Below, piece after piece: positions 21,590-31,145 of a DNA stretch of 64,000 bases (positions within the stretch are counted from its first letter, which is position 1; each line of letters starts with the position of its first letter). The position numbers and the translations under genes are program-made. This DNA is from Anaerostipes caccae L1-92 (GTDB taxonomy: Bacteria > Bacillota > Clostridia > Lachnospirales > Lachnospiraceae). The stretch is from assembly GCF_014467075.1 (NCBI RefSeq), contig NZ_AP023027.1:395001-459000 (forward strand), in the 5' to 3' direction. The notes under the pieces were generated by a model. It was not told where the DNA came from, searched no databases, and saw only the letters and a list, made by a program, of their open reading frames with translations.

Positions 21590-23440
21590 ATGGAGGATGC
21601 ACGCGGATTACTGAAACAATATTTCGGATTTGATGACTTCCGGGAAGGCCAGAAGCCTTTAATCGACGCGGTTTTAGACGGGCGGGACGTTTTGGGTATC
21701 ATGCCCACGGGTGCCGGGAAATCGCTCTGCTTTCAGATCCCTGCGCTGATGATGCCGGGGATTACGCTGGTTGTTTCCCCTTTGATCTCTCTGATGAAGG
21801 ATCAGGTGGGAGCATTGAATCAGGCCGGGATACATGCAGCTTTTCTGAACAGCTCATTGAGCATGGGACAGTATAGAAAAGCCCTGGATCTGGCACGGGA
21901 AGGCAGGTATAAGATCATATACGTGGCTCCGGAGCGGCTGGAGACAGAGGGATTTTTACGGTTTGCTCTTTCGCCCGGCGTGGATATTTCTTTTTTGGCT
22001 GTGGATGAAGCACACTGTGTATCTCAGTGGGGACAGGATTTCCGTCCCAGCTATTTAAAGATTCTTTCCTTTTTGGAGAAGCTGCCGAGGCGTCCGGTTT
22101 TAGGGGCGTATACGGCTACGGCCACTGTGGAGGTAAAAGAGGATGTCCTGGATATCCTAAATCTGAGAGACCCGCTGGTCGTGACAACAGGATTTGACCG
22201 GGCAAATCTGTTCTTTGGAGTTAAGAAGCCCAGAGATAAATACCGGGAATTAGAATCCTATTTAAGAGAGAAAGAAGAAAAAATGCCGGGAAGCAGCGGC
22301 ATTGTGTACTGCCTTTCCAGAAAAAGTGTGGAAGAAGTATGTTATCAGCTCAGAGAAGCAGGATTTTCGGTGACCAGATACCATGCGGGACTGTCGGATA
22401 CAGAACGGCGTGAGAATCAGGATGACTTTATTTATGACCGGAGACAGATCATGGTGGCAACCAATGCGTTCGGCATGGGTATTGATAAACCGGATGTGCG
22501 TTTTGTCATTCATTATAATATGCCGAAGAATATGGAAAGCTATTATCAGGAAGCCGGAAGGGCAGGACGAGACGGAGAGCCAGCAGAATGTATCCTCTAC
22601 TTTGGTGCCGCCGACCAGAGGACCAATCGTTTTTTGATTGAACACGGCGAGGATAATCAGGAACTGGACGAGGAGACCCGCAGGATCGTCATGGAAAAGG
22701 ATCTGGGGCGGCTGAAACAGATGACATTCTACTGTGCAACCAGCGGCTGTCTGCGGCATTATATCCTTGATTATTTTGGAGAAGAAAGCAGCGCGGAATG
22801 CCGGAACTGCAGTAACTGTTTAGAAGAATTTGATCTTTTGGATGTGACAGAGCAGGCAGAGGCAGTTGTCAGATGTATCGAAGGCTGTCAGAGAAGTTTT
22901 GGAGTCAATCTGATCGTGGATGTCCTGAGAGGGGCAGACAATCAAAAGATTCGTCAGAGAGGACTGGAGGAAAATCCGGAATATAAGGCATTGCCGGATA
23001 TGACAGTTCCGAGACTGAAACAGCTGATCAATGAGATGATGATGCAGGGATTTTTAAACCTGAGCAATGATGACTATCCGGTAATAGAATTGACAGACCG
23101 GTCCGAAGAGCTTTTGAGCGGTGAAAAACTTGTCATAAAAGTTCCGAAGAGAGAAGAAAAACAGGCGCCGAAAGCCAGGAAAAAGAAGGCCGGAGCTGCT
23201 TCTGCCCTGGAAGAAAAAGATATGGGTCTGTTCGAAGAACTCAGGAAGCTTCGGATGGAGATCGCAAAGGAGGAGAAGATACCGCCGTATATGGTATTTT
23301 CGGATAAGACGCTGGCAGGCATGAGTGAGGTAAGACCGCAGACTCTGGATGAGATGCTTAATATAAGCGGAGTGGGACAGTTTAAGCTTGAAAAATACGG
23401 GGAGAAGTTTCTTGAGAGTATTAAAAAGTATGAAGAATAA
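21590..23440 (+). CDS. recQ: ATP-dependent DNA helicase RecQ
   Basis: This 616-residue 3'-5' DNA helicase has the RecQ layout: helicase core with Walker A PTGAGKS (39-45), DEAH box near residue 138 and the RecQ loop SQWGQDFRPSY; motif VI in YYQEAGRAGRDG; an RQC zinc region with Cys in CLRHYILDYFGEESS and CRNCSNCLEE; and a C-terminal HRDC domain around residues 545-614. Length matches the E. coli protein (about 610). It is cotranscribed with the MazG-like gene and is followed at 30 bases by def. Confidence 0.94.
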   Translation: MEDARGLLKQYFGFDDFREGQKPLIDAVLDGRDVLGIMPTGAGKSLCFQIPALMMPGITLVVSPLISLMKDQVGALNQAGIHAAFLNSSLSMGQYRKALDLAREGRYKIIYVAPERLETEGFLRFALSPGVDISFLAVDEAHCVSQWGQDFRPSYLKILSFLEKLPRRPVLGAYTATATVEVKEDVLDILNLRDPLVVTTGFDRANLFFGVKKPRDKYRELESYLREKEEKMPGSSGIVYCLSRKSVEEVCYQLREAGFSVTRYHAGLSDTERRENQDDFIYDRRQIMVATNAFGMGIDKPDVRFVIHYNMPKNMESYYQEAGRAGRDGEPAECILYFGAADQRTNRFLIEHGEDNQELDEETRRIVMEKDLGRLKQMTFYCATSGCLRHYILDYFGEESSAECRNCSNCLEEFDLLDVTEQAEAVVRCIEGCQRSFGVNLIVDVLRGADNQKIRQRGLEENPEYKALPDMTVPRLKQLINEMMMQGFLNLSNDDYPVIELTDRSEELLSGEKLVIKVPKREEKQAPKARKKKAGAASALEEKDMGLFEELRKLRMEIAKEEKIPPYMVFSDKTLAGMSEVRPQTLDEMLNISGVGQFKLEKYGEKFLESIKKYEE

Positions 23441-23470
23441 GAAAGACAGAGAACTGAAGGAGGAGATGAA

Positions 23471-23932
23471 ATGGCTGTCAGAAAGATCCGTACCGGAAAT
23501 GATCCGATATTAAAGAAAAAGTGTAAGACGGTGCCTGAGGTGGATGACAAGGCAAGGCAGCAGCTTGACGATCTGATGGACACTCTGCACAGCTCAGATA
23601 ATGGGGCGGCTCTTGCCGCGAACCAGGCGGGCATTCTCAGGAGAATGATCGTCATCGACTATGAGGGATATTATTTAAAGTTGGTAAACCCTGTAATCGT
23701 TGAGAGCAGCGGATCACAGGAGTGTGTGGAAGGGTGTTTAAGTTTTCCGAACCGTTTCGGTAAAACCATACGTCCGGCCAGAGTGAAGGTAGAAGCGCTG
23801 GATGAAAACGGACATGAAGTATCTTATACGGTGGTAGGTGAGATGGCAAAGTGTTTCTGCCATGAGATCGATCATTTGGATGGAGAAGTATTCATAGATA
23901 AAGTATATGAATACGTAGGAATCGATGAGTAA
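23471..23932 (+). CDS. def: Peptide deformylase
   Basis: This 153-residue metalloenzyme removes the formyl group from the N-terminal Met of new proteins. The three motifs are present: GAALAANQ (45-52, a small variation of GxGLAAxQ), EGCLS with metal ligand Cys89, and HEIDH with His131, Glu132 and His135. Length fits type I deformylase. Its stop overlaps the start of the SGNH hydrolase gene by 8 bases. AGGAGG precedes the ATG. Confidence 0.94.
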   Translation: MAVRKIRTGNDPILKKKCKTVPEVDDKARQQLDDLMDTLHSSDNGAALAANQAGILRRMIVIDYEGYYLKLVNPVIVESSGSQECVEGCLSFPNRFGKTIRPARVKVEALDENGHEVSYTVVGEMAKCFCHEIDHLDGEVFIDKVYEYVGIDE

Positions 23933-24509
23933 AGAAAAGGTCCTCGTTTTGTTCGGTGACTCTCTCACCGACTACTTTCCTATGGAATTGTTTCAAGATG
24001 TGGAGGCGCAGGTTTATAACAGAGGTGAGGCGGGCAATACAGTGCCGGAGATGGCTGCCAGGGCAGAGATGGATGTGGTTTCGCTGAAACCGGATTTAGT
24101 TCTAATGCAGGGCGGGGCCAATGATTATCTGCTTCCTTTTTACCGGGGCGCAGAGGTGGTAGCCGGTCAGTTGTTGAGGACGGCAGAGCGGATTTTGGAG
24201 AAACTCCCGGGGACAAGGATTTGTATCGAATCACTGTATCCAATGTATACGAAAAAAACAGGAAATGGAATTCCTTTCTGGTCAGAAGGGAAGTCAAACA
24301 AAGAGATACAGGCTGTTAATTCAGAAATTGAGAGACTTTGCGGGGAAAAAGAAATACCATATGTGGATGTTTACCGGGAATTGATCGGGGAGGATGGAGA
24401 ACTGCCGCTTTCTTATACGGTAGATGGTGTTCATCTCAGCAGAAAGGGATATGAACAGGTGTGGAAGGTATTGTCCGGGGTGTTGACAGCGGAAAAATTC
24501 CTGAGATAG
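23925..24509 (+). CDS. SGNH/GDSL-family hydrolase
   Basis: This 194-residue protein is an SGNH esterase or lipase. The nucleophile motif is LFGDSLTDY (Ser12), the Gly block is NRGEAGNT, the Asn block is QGGANDYLL, and the C-terminal DGVHLSRKGY carries the catalytic Asp and His. There is no signal peptide, so it is cytoplasmic. It overlaps def by 8 bases and is followed by a GntR regulator; its substrate is unknown. Confidence 0.9.
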   Translation: MSKEKVLVLFGDSLTDYFPMELFQDVEAQVYNRGEAGNTVPEMAARAEMDVVSLKPDLVLMQGGANDYLLPFYRGAEVVAGQLLRTAERILEKLPGTRICIESLYPMYTKKTGNGIPFWSEGKSNKEIQAVNSEIERLCGEKEIPYVDVYRELIGEDGELPLSYTVDGVHLSRKGYEQVWKVLSGVLTAEKFLR

Positions 24510-24551
24510 AATTGTGGATAAAATGTGCCTGAGACGGAAAAGGAGAAAAAT

Positions 24552-25223
24552 ATGGGAGAAAAAAGGCTTTCAGACAGTGCGGCAGAGGAGATCCTTGCGA
24601 TGATCACGGTTGAAAAACGGTTTCTGCCCGGTGATAAACTGCCCAATGAAAATGAACTCTCACAGGAGATGGAGATCAGCAGGACGACACTTCGGGAAGC
24701 GGTCCGGGCCTTGGTCGCCAATGGTATTTTGGAGATTCAAAGGGGCCGGGGGACATTTGTGAAACAGGATATCGACACGGATGATGTGAAGCTGCTCACG
24801 CCTTTGAAAGATGTCAAGGTGAATGCTGGGGAGCTCTATGAGATGAGATTGATCTTCGAGCCGGAAGCGGCCTATTATGCGGCTTTGAGAGCCAGTGACA
24901 AGGAACTTGACCGGATTCTTTCTTTCGGGCGTCAGGTGGAAGAAAAGATCCGGAAGAAGGAAGACCGGACAAATGAAGAGCAGATGTTTCACAGATCCAT
25001 TGCTAAGGCTACTCACAATGAGTTTATGAATCAGCTGATGCCTGTGATCTATCAGGGAATCGGAGAGGGAGTCACGCTGTCCAGGCAGAAAGAGATGGCG
25101 GTACAGGATACCTTAAAGGATCATCAGCTGATCATGGAGTTTCTGGAAGCCAGAAATGCGGAGGGAGCCAGGAGCGCTATGAGGATTCATATCCTACATG
25201 CAATGAAAGAATTAAAAATATAA
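24552..25223 (+). CDS. GntR family regulator with FCD domain
   Basis: This 223-residue FadR-type regulator has an N-terminal winged helix (LPNENELSQEMEISRTTLRE over residues about 33-52, with wing RGRGTFV) and a helical FCD ligand domain (YEMRLIFEPEAAYYAALRA, later HRSIAKATHNEF and KDHQLIMEFLE with metal-type His residues). The start at 24552 is used because AAAGGAG lies 5-10 bases before its ATG; a GTG 27 bases upstream is open but has no site. It is the gene before ilvD and may bind the inverted repeat at the ilvD promoter, which is inference. It ends at a strong terminator. Confidence 0.88.
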   Translation: MGEKRLSDSAAEEILAMITVEKRFLPGDKLPNENELSQEMEISRTTLREAVRALVANGILEIQRGRGTFVKQDIDTDDVKLLTPLKDVKVNAGELYEMRLIFEPEAAYYAALRASDKELDRILSFGRQVEEKIRKKEDRTNEEQMFHRSIAKATHNEFMNQLMPVIYQGIGEGVTLSRQKEMAVQDTLKDHQLIMEFLEARNAEGARSAMRIHILHAMKELKI

Positions 25224-25231
25224 AGTTCAAG

Positions 25232-25256
25232 AGAAGGCGCAGGCCTTCTTTTTTTT
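25232..25256 (+). terminator. Terminator after the GntR gene
   Basis: A perfect 7-bp stem AGAAGGC / GCCTTCT with a GCAG loop is followed by seven or more T residues. Confidence 0.92.
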
Positions 25257-25435
25257 ATTACTTAGGAAAGACCTTGTCACGCTAATGTGTGAAAGTGTTT
25301 CCTGAGTAATAAAAAACGCTCCGCGGGTTGTACACAGATGCGTAAGGAAATCATTTGACTACGTCAAACCGCATCTGGTACGCAAAGTTGTCAAGCCCCT
25401 CAAAGAGGTAGGGTTGGGAAGCTGAGGTAGGCTTG
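25255..25435. other. Structured intergenic region before ilvD
   Basis: This gene-free stretch holds two hairpins. The first is a 15-bp stem TTATTACTTAGGAAA / TTTCCTGAGTAATAA with one mismatch at 25255-25312. The second is CAGATGCG / CGCATCTG (25337-25379), with TTGAC-tac-GTCAA nested in its loop. A GC-rich tail with CCCCTC-aaa-GAGG follows. No open frame, leader peptide or known riboswitch pattern was recognised. Confidence 0.45.
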
Positions 25436-25473
25436 CCCACTTTATTCTTTCTAAAATAGATACTATGTATATA

Positions 25474-25527
25474 TTGACATTAGACATCATATGAATTATA
25501 ATACAACAAACAAGAGGTATGATGTCT
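25474..25527 (+). promoter_or_regulatory. Consensus promoter and inverted-repeat operator of ilvD
   Basis: TTGACA (25474-25479), 17-bp spacer and TATAAT (25497-25502) form a consensus promoter. A perfect 10-bp inverted repeat, AGACATCATA (25482-25491) and TATGATGTCT (25518-25527), brackets the -10 and start site, so a bound dimer or loop would repress. Confidence 0.85.
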
Positions 25528-25547
25528 TAAATTAAGAGGAGGTTATT

Positions 25548-27209
25548 ATGATGAGAAGTGACCGCATAAAACAAGGTGATAAAGCAGCCCCGCAGCGTTC
25601 TCTGCTGTATGCTCTGGGTTTCACGGAAGAAGAAATGGAACGGCCGCTGATCGGTATTGTCAGCTCAAAAAATGAAATTGTCCCGGGACACCGAAATTTG
25701 GATAAAATTGAGGAGGCAGTTAAGCAGGGGGTGGCTTTAGCAGGAGGAGTGCCTGTTGTATTTCCGGCTATCGCCGTATGCGACGGCATTGCCATGGGAC
25801 ATGAGGGAATGAAATATTCTCTGGTGACCAGAGAACTGATTGCCGATTCCACGGAAGCTATGGCCGAGGCTCATCCTTTCGACGGACTTGTGATGATACC
25901 AAACTGTGATAAAAATGTGCCGGGACTTCTAATGGCGGCGGCAAGGCTTAATATTCCGTCCATCTTTGTAAGCGGCGGGCCGATGCTGGCAGGAACCATG
26001 AAGAAAAAGAGGATCAGCTATTCCACGGTATCAGAAGCAGTGAGCAGACATCAGACAGGTGAGATCACAGCAGAGGAACTCAGGGTGTGTGAACAAAAGG
26101 CATGTCCCACCTGCGGTTCCTGTTCCGGTATGTTTACGGCCAACAGCATGAACTGTCTGACCGAGGTGCTGGGCATGGGGCTTCCGGGAAACGGTACAAT
26201 ACCGGCGGTTTACTCTGAAAGAATCAGGCTGGCAAAGAGAGCGGGCATGCAGATTATGAAGCTGGTGAAGAAGGGGATCAGGCCATCGGATCTTATGACT
26301 GAGAAGGCATTTGAAAATGCCCTGGCAGTGGATATGGCTTTGGGATGCAGCACAAACAGCATGCTCCATCTTCCTGCTATTGCCCATGAGTGCGGAATCC
26401 GAATGGACTTAACCATGGCGAATGCTATTTCGGAAAAAGTACCGAATCTGTGTCATCTGGCGCCGGCCGGAGAGAGCTATGTTGAAGACCTGAACGAAGC
26501 CGGCGGCATTCCTGCAGTTCTGCATGAGCTGGATAAACTGGGACTGATCCGCACGGATCTGCTTACCTGTACTTTAAAGACAGTGGCTGAGAATATCAAA
26601 GGAAAAGAAATCAGGGATAAAACGGTGATCCGGCCTGCAGAGGACCCATACAGCAGGACCGGAGGGATTGCTGTTTTAAAAGGCAATCTGGCGCCGGAAG
26701 GATGTGTGGTGAAGCGGTCTGCGGTGGCAGAAGAGATGCTCTGCCACAGTGGAAGAGCAAGAGTCTTTGACGGTGAGGAAGCAGCCCTTGAAGCAATCTA
26801 TGCCGGCAGGATCGAACCCGGAGATGTAGTGGTCATCCGGTATGAGGGCCCCAAAGGGGGACCAGGTATGCGTGAAATGCTGAATCCTACTTCTGCTATT
26901 ATGGGCAGCGGTCTTGGAGACAGCGTGGCACTGATCACGGACGGCAGATTCTCAGGCGCCACAAGAGGAGCGGCCATCGGACATGTTTCACCGGAGGCGG
27001 CCGTAGGAGGACCTATCGCCCTGGTGGAAGAAGGGGATCTGATTGAAATCAATATCCCTGACCATAAAATCCAGCTTCTGGTAGATGAGGAAGAGATCAA
27101 AAACAGAAAAAGCAGATGGCAGCCAAGACAGCAGAAATTAAAAAACGGATACTTGAAAAGGTATGCCAGAAGTGTCACATCAGGCAGCACAGGCGCCATT
27201 TTAGAGTAA
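25548..27209 (+). CDS. ilvD: Dihydroxy-acid dehydratase
   Basis: This 553-residue enzyme of the IlvD/Edd family dehydrates 2,3-dihydroxy acids to 2-keto acids in valine, isoleucine and leucine synthesis. The iron-sulfur ligands are visible in NCDKNVPG and the [20 protein letters not shown] block, and the C-terminal ISEKV / [19 protein letters not shown] regions are typical. The length (about 550) fits IlvD; sugar-acid dehydratases of the same superfamily are usually 570-600, and no other branched-chain gene is nearby, so a sugar-acid role cannot be fully excluded. It is a single-gene unit with a strong promoter and terminator. Confidence 0.88.
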   Translation: MMRSDRIKQGDKAAPQRSLLYALGFTEEEMERPLIGIVSSKNEIVPGHRNLDKIEEAVKQGVALAGGVPVVFPAIAVCDGIAMGHEGMKYSLVTRELIADSTEAMAEAHPFDGLVMIPNCDKNVPGLLMAAARLNIPSIFVSGGPMLAGTMKKKRISYSTVSEAVSRHQTGEITAEELRVCEQKACPTCGSCSGMFTANSMNCLTEVLGMGLPGNGTIPAVYSERIRLAKRAGMQIMKLVKKGIRPSDLMTEKAFENALAVDMALGCSTNSMLHLPAIAHECGIRMDLTMANAISEKVPNLCHLAPAGESYVEDLNEAGGIPAVLHELDKLGLIRTDLLTCTLKTVAENIKGKEIRDKTVIRPAEDPYSRTGGIAVLKGNLAPEGCVVKRSAVAEEMLCHSGRARVFDGEEAALEAIYAGRIEPGDVVVIRYEGPKGGPGMREMLNPTSAIMGSGLGDSVALITDGRFSGATRGAAIGHVSPEAAVGGPIALVEEGDLIEINIPDHKIQLLVDEEEIKNRKSRWQPRQQKLKNGYLKRYARSVTSGSTGAILE

Positions 27210-27230
27210 TACTATTTGGGAAATATAAAG

Positions 27231-27267
27231 ATGACAGAGGTTTTTTGGAACCTCTGTCATATTTTTT
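27231..27267 (+). terminator. Terminator after ilvD
   Basis: A perfect 12-bp stem ATGACAGAGGTT / AACCTCTGTCAT is followed by ATTTTTT. Confidence 0.94.
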
Positions 27268-27386
27268 GCGTCTATAAAAAGAGATGACGCACAAAAGTTA
27301 ATTAGAGGAATTAACCAAATATTAGATTGAAATGAAGCTATTGTTCCTTAATGTCTTGGTTAAATTGTGGAAAATGAACTTAATGA

Positions 27387-27415
27387 TTGACAGCCTGAAA
27401 TGATTCTTCTATGAT
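27387..27415 (+). promoter_or_regulatory. Promoter of the alcohol dehydrogenase/aminotransferase operon
   Basis: TTGACA and TATGAT are separated by 17 bp; the start codon of the first gene lies 56 bases downstream. Confidence 0.8.
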
Positions 27416-27471
27416 GTAGTTGTAATTAAGGAATAGTGTTCCGGATAACGGAACAAATGAAAGGAGGCAGT

Positions 27472-28506
27472 ATGAAAACATTAGTTTATGCCGGACCTGG
27501 AAAGGTGCAAGTTCAGGAGAAACCTTTTCCTGAACTAAAGCCGGGACAGGTGCGCATAAAGGTGCATTACTGTGGTATATGCGGCTCTGATATCGGGATT
27601 TTTTCGGGGAAACATCCCAGAGCAAAGGCACCGCTTGTACTGGGACATGAATTTATCGGCATCATAGAAGAAACTGCAGAGGACAGCAAAAAATTTAAAA
27701 AGGGGGACAGGGTTGCGCCATATCCGCTTTTGTCCTGCGGGGAATGCTTTGCCTGTGCCAATGGGATCCCTCATGTGTGCAGTACTTTAAAGCTGATCGG
27801 AATCGATGTGGACGGAGGAATCGCGGAGTTTGTCTGCTGCGATGAGAATGTATTGTTTAAGCTTGATGACGGTATTACGGATAAGGCGGCAGCAGTGATT
27901 GAACCTTTGGCAGTGATCATAAGGACGATGCACCAGGCAGATTTTCAAATGCTGAATACAGCGGCGGTCATCGGGGCAGGACCGATCGGAGTACTCACTG
28001 GAATTGTACTAAAACATGCGGGAGCTTCCAGAATCATTATTTCTGACGTAGATCAGCAAAGGCTGAACATCTGCAAAGAGTTCGGACTTGAAACGGTGAA
28101 TGTACAAGATCAGAACCTGGAAGAGTACATAGAACAACAGACAGATGGAGCCGGTGTTGATACAGTGTTTGAGTGCAGCGGTTCTGCTCAGGCGGCGGCA
28201 CAGATGACAAAGATATGCCGGATCGGAGGCAGGATCTGTCTGACCGGCGTACATAAAGAACCCCATGCAGTCAATCTGCAGGATGTAAACTTTAAAGAGC
28301 AGACATTGGTGGGAAGCCGTGTCTATACAAAGAGGGAATTCGGGCAGGCAGTCAAATATGCAGAAATGATCTGCAGTGACCTGGAAAAAGTGGTGACACA
28401 CATAGTGGATCTCAAAGATGCAGATACTGTATTTGATTTGATCGGTGATCCGAAGCAAAGCACACTGAAGGTTTTAGTAGACTGCAGTATGAAAAATGAA
28501 GGTTGA
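27472..28506 (+). CDS. Zinc-dependent medium-chain alcohol dehydrogenase (threonine/polyol dehydrogenase-like)
   Basis: This 344-residue NAD(P)-dependent dehydrogenase has the catalytic zinc ligands in CGICGSD and GHEFIG, the structural zinc cysteines in SCGECFACANGIPHVC, and the Rossmann motif VIGAGPIGVLTG. It is similar to L-threonine 3-dehydrogenase, sorbitol and galactitol-1-phosphate dehydrogenases. The ATG at 27472 is used because AAAGGAGG lies directly upstream; an open GTG 36 bases earlier lacks a site. The stop overlaps the open region of the aminotransferase gene, and an amino acid permease follows, so an amino acid or its keto-alcohol may be the substrate. Confidence 0.88.
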   Translation: MKTLVYAGPGKVQVQEKPFPELKPGQVRIKVHYCGICGSDIGIFSGKHPRAKAPLVLGHEFIGIIEETAEDSKKFKKGDRVAPYPLLSCGECFACANGIPHVCSTLKLIGIDVDGGIAEFVCCDENVLFKLDDGITDKAAAVIEPLAVIIRTMHQADFQMLNTAAVIGAGPIGVLTGIVLKHAGASRIIISDVDQQRLNICKEFGLETVNVQDQNLEEYIEQQTDGAGVDTVFECSGSAQAAAQMTKICRIGGRICLTGVHKEPHAVNLQDVNFKEQTLVGSRVYTKREFGQAVKYAEMICSDLEKVVTHIVDLKDADTVFDLIGDPKQSTLKVLVDCSMKNEG

Positions 28507-28523
28507 TGACAGGGGGTCAGAAA

Positions 28524-29678
28524 ATGAAGAAGTTATCAGATGCAACTTTATTGCCGCAGTCAGGCATCAGAAGGATGTTTGACCTGGCAAAGAATAAAGA
28601 AAATACCATCAGTTTTGTTCTTGGAGAACCGGACTTTGACACACCTAAAAATGTAATAAAGGCGGCACAAAAAGCACTGGAAGAGGGACAGACCCATTAC
28701 ACGGACAACTCCGGAATTCTGCCTTTAAGACAGGCTATTGCCAGAGAAACAAAGAAGTATGATCATGTGGCCTATAATCCGGAAAATGAAATCCTTGTAT
28801 GTACCGGAGGCATGGAGGCCCTGTATCTGAGCATGGCTACCCTCCTGGATCCGGGGGATGAAGTGCTTATTTCAGACCCGTGCTATGCAAATTATTATGG
28901 GCAGATCAGCATGAATCACGGGGTGCCGGTTCCGGTTCCCGTGTACGAAGAGAATGGTTTTAATTTTACCTATGAGGGGCTTTCAAAAGCAGTGACAGAC
29001 AAGACAAAAGCCATACTGCTCAATTCTCCGTGCAATCCTACGGGGGCAGTGGCAGGACGGGAAGTCATGGAAGATATTGCAAGAGTGGCTCTGGAACACG
29101 ACCTGTATGTGGTCTATGATGCGGTTTACAAACATCTGCTGTATGAGGGTGAATATGTGAATATCGCATCTCTGGACGGCATGAAAAACAGAACAATTTA
29201 CATTGATTCCTGTTCAAAGACCTATGCTATGACAGGATGGAGGATCGGATATCTGGCAGGACCGAGGGAGATTGTGAGTCTGATGCCAAAACTTCAGGAA
29301 AATGTACCTTCCTGCGTCACCACATTTGCCCAGTACGGTGCGGTAGAGGCGATCAGCAATGGGCAGGAATCCATAAAGCAGATGCATGACCAGTATGCAG
29401 AGAGAAGAAAGGCACTCCTGGAATGTATTGAGAATATCGAAAAGATTTCCTGCAGACCGCCGAAGGGAGCCTTCTATGCTTTCATTAACATTAAGAAAAC
29501 AGGCCTTGGATCTGAGGAGTTTGCAGAGCGGCTGCTGAATCAGCAGGGAGTCGTGGTTGCACCCGGATCTGCATTCGGAGAGCAGGGAGAAGGTTATATA
29601 AGGATCTCCTATGCGACTTCCGTGGAGACGATCAGAAAAGGAATGGAAAGAATACAGAAGTTTGTAGAGAGCCTGTAA
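28524..29678 (+). CDS. Class I/II PLP-dependent aminotransferase
   Basis: This 384-residue enzyme is a fold type I aminotransferase of the aspartate aminotransferase superfamily. It shows LGEPDFDTP, YTDNSGILPLRQAIA, CTGGMEALYL, NSPCNPTGAV, and the PLP lysine in SCSKTYAMTGWRIGYLAG; the C-terminal arginine region is YIRISYATS. The start at 28524 is chosen because GGGGGT lies about 8 bases before its ATG; earlier open codons overlap the previous gene. It follows the alcohol dehydrogenase in the same operon and precedes an amino acid permease, suggesting uptake and breakdown of an amino acid. Confidence 0.9.
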   Translation: MKKLSDATLLPQSGIRRMFDLAKNKENTISFVLGEPDFDTPKNVIKAAQKALEEGQTHYTDNSGILPLRQAIARETKKYDHVAYNPENEILVCTGGMEALYLSMATLLDPGDEVLISDPCYANYYGQISMNHGVPVPVPVYEENGFNFTYEGLSKAVTDKTKAILLNSPCNPTGAVAGREVMEDIARVALEHDLYVVYDAVYKHLLYEGEYVNIASLDGMKNRTIYIDSCSKTYAMTGWRIGYLAGPREIVSLMPKLQENVPSCVTTFAQYGAVEAISNGQESIKQMHDQYAERRKALLECIENIEKISCRPPKGAFYAFINIKKTGLGSEEFAERLLNQQGVVVAPGSAFGEQGEGYIRISYATSVETIRKGMERIQKFVESL

Positions 29679-29701
29679 AGGGGAAAGGAGGATATTGAAT
29701 A

Positions 29702-31081
29702 ATGAAAAATGAATCAAATACACAGTTAAAAAGAAGTCTTGGACTTAGTACGGTTATGCTGTCGGTCATCGGCATGGTCATTGGCTCCGGAGTATTTTTC
29801 AAACCGCAGGCAGTCTATACGATTACCGGCGGAGCACCGGGGATCGGGCTTCTGATCTGGGTGTTCGCAGGGCTGATCACACTGTTCGGAGGACTAACTA
29901 CCGCAGAGCTTGCCGCATCCATTCCAAAGACGGGAGGGCTGGTATCCTGGGTGGAAAAATGTTTCGGACAGGGACTCGGCTATCTGCTTGGATGGTGTGA
30001 ATCCGTTGTTTTCTGGCCGGCCAATGTAGGAGCTTTAGGAACCATTTTTTCTATACAGGCGCTGAAACTTATCGGGGTCAGTGATAAATATACGATTCCG
30101 TTCGCCATCTTCATGGTATTTTTCCTGATCGTCTGCAACTGCCTGGGGGCAAATGTAGGAGGCATGATCGGAAATGTATTTACTGTTGCAAAACTTGTGC
30201 CTCTGGCTGTCATTATCCTGATGGCTTTTACATCCACACAGAGCAGTCCGGAAAATCTGACGCCGTTTATTCAGAGAGGAGACTCGTTTATTGCCATCTT
30301 TGCCACCGGAATGCTGACTTGTATGTATGCCTATGACGGGTGGATTCATGTGGGAAATGCGGCAGGTGAAATGAAGAATCCGAAAAAAGACCTTCCAAAG
30401 GCCATTGTGCTGGGACTCAGTATTGTCATACTCGTATATGCAGTTATCAACATTGGTTACCTTCTCGTTATACCGGCAGACCAGCTGGCAAATACGGCTA
30501 CACCGGCAGCAGACGTTGCAGCTAAACTGATGGGAGGCAATATGGGTGCCAAGCTGATTACAGTGGGTATTTTGATTGCAGTATTTGGTACTTTAAACAG
30601 TAATATTATGATGGGTATGAGAATCCCCTATGCCATGGGAGTGCAGAATAAGCTGCCGTTCAGCAAACAGTTTGCCTATCTGCATCCGAAGTATGCAACT
30701 CCGGTTGTAAGCGGTATTTTCCTGCTGGCAGTGACCTCTATTATGATCATTTCAGGTTCTTATAACTCTCTGACCGATATGTGTATGTTTGTTATCTGGA
30801 TCTTCTATACGATAGCATTTTATGGCGTGATCAAGTTAAGGAGGGATGAGCCGGACCTCAAGAGGCCTTATAAAACCCCGCTTTATCCGCTGATTCCTAT
30901 TCTGGCTATCCTGGGAGGACTGTTTGTAGTAATCATTACAGTCTTTACACAGCCGGTCAATGCGCTGATAGGCGTAGGACTTACTTTGCTGGGCCTTCCG
31001 ATTTATCTGTCCAGAAAGGATAAATTTAAGGATCTGAGTCATTTGGATGAAGACAGCAAAGGAGAAACCGGGGATCTGTGA
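29702..31081 (+). CDS. APC-family amino acid permease
   Basis: This 459-residue membrane protein has about 12 predicted hydrophobic helices and the APC signature around VIGMVIGSGVFFKPQAVY at the start of helix 1, followed by GLITLFGGLTTAELAAS. It is similar to serine/threonine or exchanger-type members of the family (LAT-like). It is the last gene of the alcohol dehydrogenase/aminotransferase operon and probably imports or exchanges the amino acid handled by them. AAAGGAGG precedes the ATG. Confidence 0.9.
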   Translation: MKNESNTQLKRSLGLSTVMLSVIGMVIGSGVFFKPQAVYTITGGAPGIGLLIWVFAGLITLFGGLTTAELAASIPKTGGLVSWVEKCFGQGLGYLLGWCESVVFWPANVGALGTIFSIQALKLIGVSDKYTIPFAIFMVFFLIVCNCLGANVGGMIGNVFTVAKLVPLAVIILMAFTSTQSSPENLTPFIQRGDSFIAIFATGMLTCMYAYDGWIHVGNAAGEMKNPKKDLPKAIVLGLSIVILVYAVINIGYLLVIPADQLANTATPAADVAAKLMGGNMGAKLITVGILIAVFGTLNSNIMMGMRIPYAMGVQNKLPFSKQFAYLHPKYATPVVSGIFLLAVTSIMIISGSYNSLTDMCMFVIWIFYTIAFYGVIKLRRDEPDLKRPYKTPLYPLIPILAILGGLFVVIITVFTQPVNALIGVGLTLLGLPIYLSRKDKFKDLSHLDEDSKGETGDL

Positions 31082-31145
31082 TCTGTGTAATGAAACTGCA
31101 GATTGTGGTATAATAGCTGTAATAGTCGAGAATTAGGAGGGTATT

